Assembly: GCA_965247255.1 (NCBI GenBank)
Contig: CBDFGS010000011.1
Location: forward strand, 248,001 to 312,000
Source of the DNA: CBDFGS01 sp965247255
GTDB taxonomy: Bacteria; Chloroflexota; Dehalococcoidia; Lucifugimonadales; CAUZJF01
Direction: 5' to 3'
DNA: 64,000 bases
Positions within the stretch are counted from its first letter, which is position 1. Each line of letters starts with the position of its first letter. Under the pieces are notes generated by a model that saw nothing but the letters and a program-made list of their open reading frames with translations, ran no database searches and was not told the origin of the DNA. The position numbers and the translations under genes are program-made. Below, in pieces: positions 61,129 through 64,000 of this stretch.

Positions 61129-61237
61129 GCATTGTCTGGCGAAATCGGCCTGCTGAGCGCTCATCCGCTTCGTTGCGTTGTAGACTGCGTTTCGCAGACT
61201 AGGCTAGACAGCCGTTCGCGCCTATTGGAGGGACGAC

Positions 61238-61476
61238 GTGGTGTTCTCAAAGCCGAACGGTCGGTCAGCACCCAGCCGTGCTAAACTCCGCCGTGAGCCG
61301 AGTCTACAAGTGGGCCCGCCCGAGGAAGCTCAGCCTCCGCAGGCTAAGACATACCACGCTACGATCCTGTTGGCACCAGGCGTATATCCAACGGTGGTGA
61401 GCGAGCGGCTCGGGCACGGCTCGGACTCCAGGAGGAGGCCGCGATCAAGTTCGGCGGGGCCCTGAGCAGCAGCTAG
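61238..61476 (+). pseudogene. decayed tyrosine recombinase (integrase) C-terminus
   Basis: Pieces of one integrase in different frames and in the expected order: VVFSKPNGRS, then AVSRVYKWARPRKLSLRRLRHT, then HATILLAPGVYPTVVSERLG (the LRHTHAT box is split by a one-base shift), then after a deletion LQEEAAIKFGGALSSS and a stop (TAG at 61474). These are the catalytic R-box and C-terminal landmarks of tyrosine recombinases, including VVSERLGHG. The active-site Tyr segment (TLDTYSHV in relatives) is deleted. It lies 110 bases after the selC partial copy. Confidence 0.8.
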
Positions 61477-61530
61477 ATCGTGCGCATGACACCACCGTGA
61501 TTGGATAAGATAGGACTCGGGAAGGATTCA

Positions 61531-62685
61531 ATGCCCGGCAAGAAGAATGCAAAATACAGCGTGGGCGTTATCGGATGCGGCGTAGCCGCTACTGCCCGGG
61601 CGCGCGCCTTCGATCAGCACCCGATGTGCGAGGTGGTCGCCATCGCCGACACCGACCCCGAGAACCTGGAGGTGGGCTGCAAGCGTTTCGGCGTCCCGGG
61701 CTACTCGACCTACGATGAGATGTTCGCTAACGAGCAGATAGACATCGCAATGCCCGTGTTGCCGGTGCGGCCCAACGCCGACGCCGTTGTCGCCTCCGCC
61801 CGCGCGGGGGTCAAGGCGGTCTTCTGCGAGAAGCCGCTCACAGCCAGGCTGTCCGACGCTGACCGCATGGTGGAGGAGTGCCGCTCCCGTGGCGTGCACT
61901 TCGCCGCGGGCGAGGTGACCTCCAGCCACCCCGACTATCAAAAAGCATACGAGATGGCGGCCTCCGGCGAGCTAGGAGAGGTGAGCAGGATCAATCTCTA
62001 CGAGGGCAACGACCAGGGCGGCTGCCACGGGCTAAACCTGGCACGCAAGTTCGCCGGCAAGGCCGAGGTCGATTTCGTGGTGGGTTGGGTCGAGGGCGAC
62101 CCGGATAGCGACTACCAGGACGACCACGGCGAGGGGGAACCCTGGTTCGGAAAGATCGGGGGCTACATCCGGTTCGCCAACGGAATCGAGTGCTTCAGCA
62201 GCTACGGCGACGTCCGCTGGCGCGGGATAGAGGTCATTGGCTCCGATGGCGTCCTGCACAACCGGAACAATACCGGCCGCGGCTTGCGCATCTTGAAGGC
62301 CTCAAGACAAGACGCCCCTGGGGGCGTCACGCTCTCTGAGGTCGAGGGCGCTTTCCAGACCTTCGACCAGGGCGATCCTGGGTACGATGAGGAGGGGTGG
62401 CGCGAACCCGGTGAGGTCATGACGCATATCGTCCAGGCCATCGTCGACTCGCTGGAGACTGGCGCGGAGCTCAAGGTCACCACGGGGGCCGACTTGCGGC
62501 ACGCCCTGGAAATAGCCATAGCATTGAGGGAGTCGCACCGCCGCGGCCACAGTGCCGTCAAGCTGCCCCTCGAAGACCGCAGCCTGGTCATGTACCCTGC
62601 GAAGATGCGGTGGAACTATAAGAAGGACCTCTTCGGCAGCGAGTGGTATAGGGACCAGCTGGCGCGGCAGAAGATCGATGGGTAG
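61531..62685 (+). CDS. Gfo/Idh/MocA family oxidoreductase (paralogue of 1204-2337)
   Basis: 384 aa from the ATG at 61531, which is preceded by GGGAAGG; a TTG at 61501 would add ten residues without support. Rossmann fold GVIGCGVAATARARAFDQHP, VVAIADTDPENLEVGCKRF, and the EKP motif AVFCEKPLTARLSDADRMVE. The catalytic-domain His region (VEWVEGDPDSDYQDDHG-like stretch) differs from the paralogue. It is the only intact gene between the selC fragment and the intact selC, so it may be cargo of the decayed element. Substrate unknown; a sugar or cyclitol dehydrogenase is likely. Confidence 0.86.
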   Translation: MPGKKNAKYSVGVIGCGVAATARARAFDQHPMCEVVAIADTDPENLEVGCKRFGVPGYSTYDEMFANEQIDIAMPVLPVRPNADAVVASARAGVKAVFCEKPLTARLSDADRMVEECRSRGVHFAAGEVTSSHPDYQKAYEMAASGELGEVSRINLYEGNDQGGCHGLNLARKFAGKAEVDFVVGWVEGDPDSDYQDDHGEGEPWFGKIGGYIRFANGIECFSSYGDVRWRGIEVIGSDGVLHNRNNTGRGLRILKASRQDAPGGVTLSEVEGAFQTFDQGDPGYDEEGWREPGEVMTHIVQAIVDSLETGAELKVTTGADLRHALEIAIALRESHRRGHSAVKLPLEDRSLVMYPAKMRWNYKKDLFGSEWYRDQLARQKIDG

Positions 62686-62861
62686 GTGGACTTTGCGTGG
62701 TTGGCAAGCCTAAGGTCGAGCGCACGACCACGAGGGCGCGGCTCTGGGCAGATGATTGTCAGTAGGAGCTTTACTTCGAGTCACCGAAGGCTAGCAAAAT
62801 GTTTGCAAAACGGCATCGCAGGAGAGTTGCTTAAACCTCTCCACCCCTAAATAGACAGCGT

Positions 62862-62959
62862 GGGAGCGGATGGGCTCCGGTGGGCTTCGCGGACTTCAAA
62901 TCCGTTGGCCCCGGCCCTTCGGTCGGGGCGGTGGGTTCGACTCCCTCTCGCTCCCGCCA
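62862..62959 (+). tRNA. selC: tRNA-Sec (selenocysteine, anticodon TCA)
   Basis: 98 bases with encoded CCA. The features of tRNA-Sec: an 8-base acceptor strand GGGAGCGG (paired with TCGCTCCC), the anticodon arm GGA-CTTCAAA-TCC giving TCA for UGA, a long variable arm built on CCCCGGCCCTTCGGTCGGGG, and T arm GGTTCGACTCC. Its 5' half recurs 1.8 kb upstream. The presence implies a Sec-decoding organism; selA, selB and selD are not in the window. Confidence 0.95.
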
Positions 62960-62977
62960 CCTGTACACAGGCGTGCA

Positions 62978-63009
62978 AAGACCCCTGGGCTATCGTGCCC
63001 AGGGGTCTT
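62978..63009 (+). terminator. hairpin after selC
   Basis: AAGACCCCTGGG, an 8-base loop, CCCAGGGGTCTT: a perfect 12-bp stem starting 19 bases after the tRNA. Only GTGT follows, so it may terminate selC and the convergent gene together. Confidence 0.65.
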
Positions 63010-63039
63010 GTGTCGCGCCTGTCATAGTCTTTTCAAGCC

Positions 63040-64000
63040 CTAAGCGTCTTTCCTAGCAGCTTCCCGTCTGACCGCCTTTACGAACTCCTCGCCCGCGAGC
63101 TTCGTTGAGAACGCAACCCCATCCGCGTAAGCGACGATCTCGCTGTCCACGTATATAAGCCCTTCGTTGCCCGACCCATATGTCCCGTCCGGGTTCCGGC
63201 CCAGCGCCAACAGGTAATGGCTGCCTGGTTGCGGCAGTTGGACCGCGGCCAGCGTTACAACATCGCTCTGCTGACTCGAGTGACCGAACATGCGCAGCAC
63301 GAGAGTGCCGCTGTCCTCAACATCGCCATCATTTTTTAGAACGCTCTCGACACGGACTTCGTAGTCTGTATACGGCGATCCACTTTCCTCGACAGGGATG
63401 TATGGTTTGCCGTCCTCTCCATATGCCCCGATCAACTTCTCGTCAAGCACGGCGCTGATGGTGCCCAGTACGATTATGTGGGACATCCGCACCAGGACCT
63501 CGATGCTCTCGGGCCGCGGTACCATCATGCTCGAAGAGACCGGCGATACGGGCTGAGCCCCAGGTGCTGGCGGCAGAGACACGCCCCCCGCGAACTGGGG
63601 TCCCATGGTCTTCTGGAGCGCATTGATGACATCACTGTCGCCCCCGACGTATATCACGATCAGCTTGCCAGCCTTGTAGAAATGCGGCGGTGCAACCCAC
63701 CCGACCATACTCGTGCCAATTGAACTGCCATCCGCTGAAACAGTTTCCGCTACGGTGTCAGCTTCTTCCACACTGGAAAACTCGAACGCCTGGACGTCCT
63801 CACCAATCACGGTCAAGACCTGCCCCTGCGGTGCGAAGAAAGGCTGTGACACACTGCCCGCGGGATCAATCGCTGCTCCCTCCGCTTTCAGATTGTCCAC
63901 CAGACTTACATAGTCTTTGACCGGTCCACCATGGGAAACGATGGGCTCAGTTGGGGTCGGCACCTCATCGCTGGGGGAAGTCGGTTCAGCTCCATTTCCA
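63040..64000 (-). CDS. hypothetical, probably exported protein (partial; runs off the window)
   Basis: The frame is open to the window edge, so the true N terminus lies beyond it; the first visible GTG at 63963 is inside a Pro/Ser/Thr-rich stretch (EPTSPSDEVPTPTEP), typical of the linker after a signal peptide or lipobox. Domain 1 (about 20-130): DYVSLVDNLKAEGAAIDPAG, VIGEDVQAFEFSSVEEADTV, AGKLIVIYVGGDSDVINALQ. Domain 2 (about 155-280): IIVLGTISAVLDEKL, DYEVRVESVLKND, YLLALGRNPDGTYG. I do not recognise either family with confidence. It is convergent with selC. Confidence 0.6.
   Translation of the reverse strand, partial: GNGAEPTSPSDEVPTPTEPIVSHGGPVKDYVSLVDNLKAEGAAIDPAGSVSQPFFAPQGQVLTVIGEDVQAFEFSSVEEADTVAETVSADGSSIGTSMVGWVAPPHFYKAGKLIVIYVGGDSDVINALQKTMGPQFAGGVSLPPAPGAQPVSPVSSSMMVPRPESIEVLVRMSHIIVLGTISAVLDEKLIGAYGEDGKPYIPVEESGSPYTDYEVRVESVLKNDGDVEDSGTLVLRMFGHSSQQSDVVTLAAVQLPQPGSHYLLALGRNPDGTYGSGNEGLIYVDSEIVAYADGVAFSTKLAGEEFVKAVRREAARKDA

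Noticed and set aside
1..64000. CRISPR arrays
   Set aside because: Repeats found are coding tandem repeats or dispersed elements; no evenly spaced repeat-spacer pattern and no cas genes.

Overview
The window looks like a piece of a high-GC bacterial chromosome, most probably an uncultured Chloroflexota (Dehalococcoidia/SAR202-like). The grounds are the gene families present (tandem DUF1800/DUF1501/NHL genes, a long-form GlyA, a GKD P-loop in Gmk), several families of short dispersed intergenic repeats, and a 5S rRNA gene standing alone. This assignment is an inference from gene content; no rRNA or marker comparison could be run.

Layout. 1-12.3 kb is a minus-strand block with three DUF1800 proteins and three NHL beta-propellers of identical length (338 aa), plus a DUF1501 protein, a small membrane protein, a Gfo/Idh/MocA oxidoreductase and an HMG-CoA-lyase-like enzyme. 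12.4-16.2 kb holds moaD-moaE, glyA and an FAH-family hydrolase. 16.8-23.2 kb holds an unrecognised 648-aa protein, an NHL lipoprotein, a small FHA protein, a frameshifted glycosidase-like gene and a TerC-type membrane protein. 23.7-38 kb is a surface-protein region: a 1072-aa triple-repeat protein, a covalent-FAD amine oxidase-like enzyme, an ELWxxDGT/RTX protein lying between a tRNA-Gly gene and a decayed tRNA-Gly copy, an IS1380-type insertion sequence, and three tandem DNRLRE-domain exported proteins. Two proteins 10 kb apart share an Fn3 domain, Thr/Pro linkers and a duplicated C-terminal module.

38-51 kb is mostly housekeeping: an ArsR/SRPBCC pair, fabI, a HAD / SelA-like PLP enzyme / small orphan / amidohydrolase group, a TolB-like lipoprotein, then tyrA-aroA-gmk, a site-2 protease and an IscA-like protein with a Cys/Gly tail. 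51.4-61 kb runs on the plus strand: 5S rRNA, an S1-domain protein with a minisatellite-encoded insert, clpC, radA, larC, iscS and trxA. 61-63 kb contains selC (tRNA-Sec), a partial copy of its 5' half, and a decayed tyrosine recombinase next to that copy, with a Gfo/Idh/MocA paralogue between. A partial exported protein runs off the right edge.

The most distinctive signals are the selC-associated decayed integrative element, the tRNA-Gly-flanked island, the amplified DUF1800-NHL module, the shared C-terminal surface module, the low-complexity insert inside an S1 domain, and two genes (moaD, larC) whose best-supported start codon is CTG.
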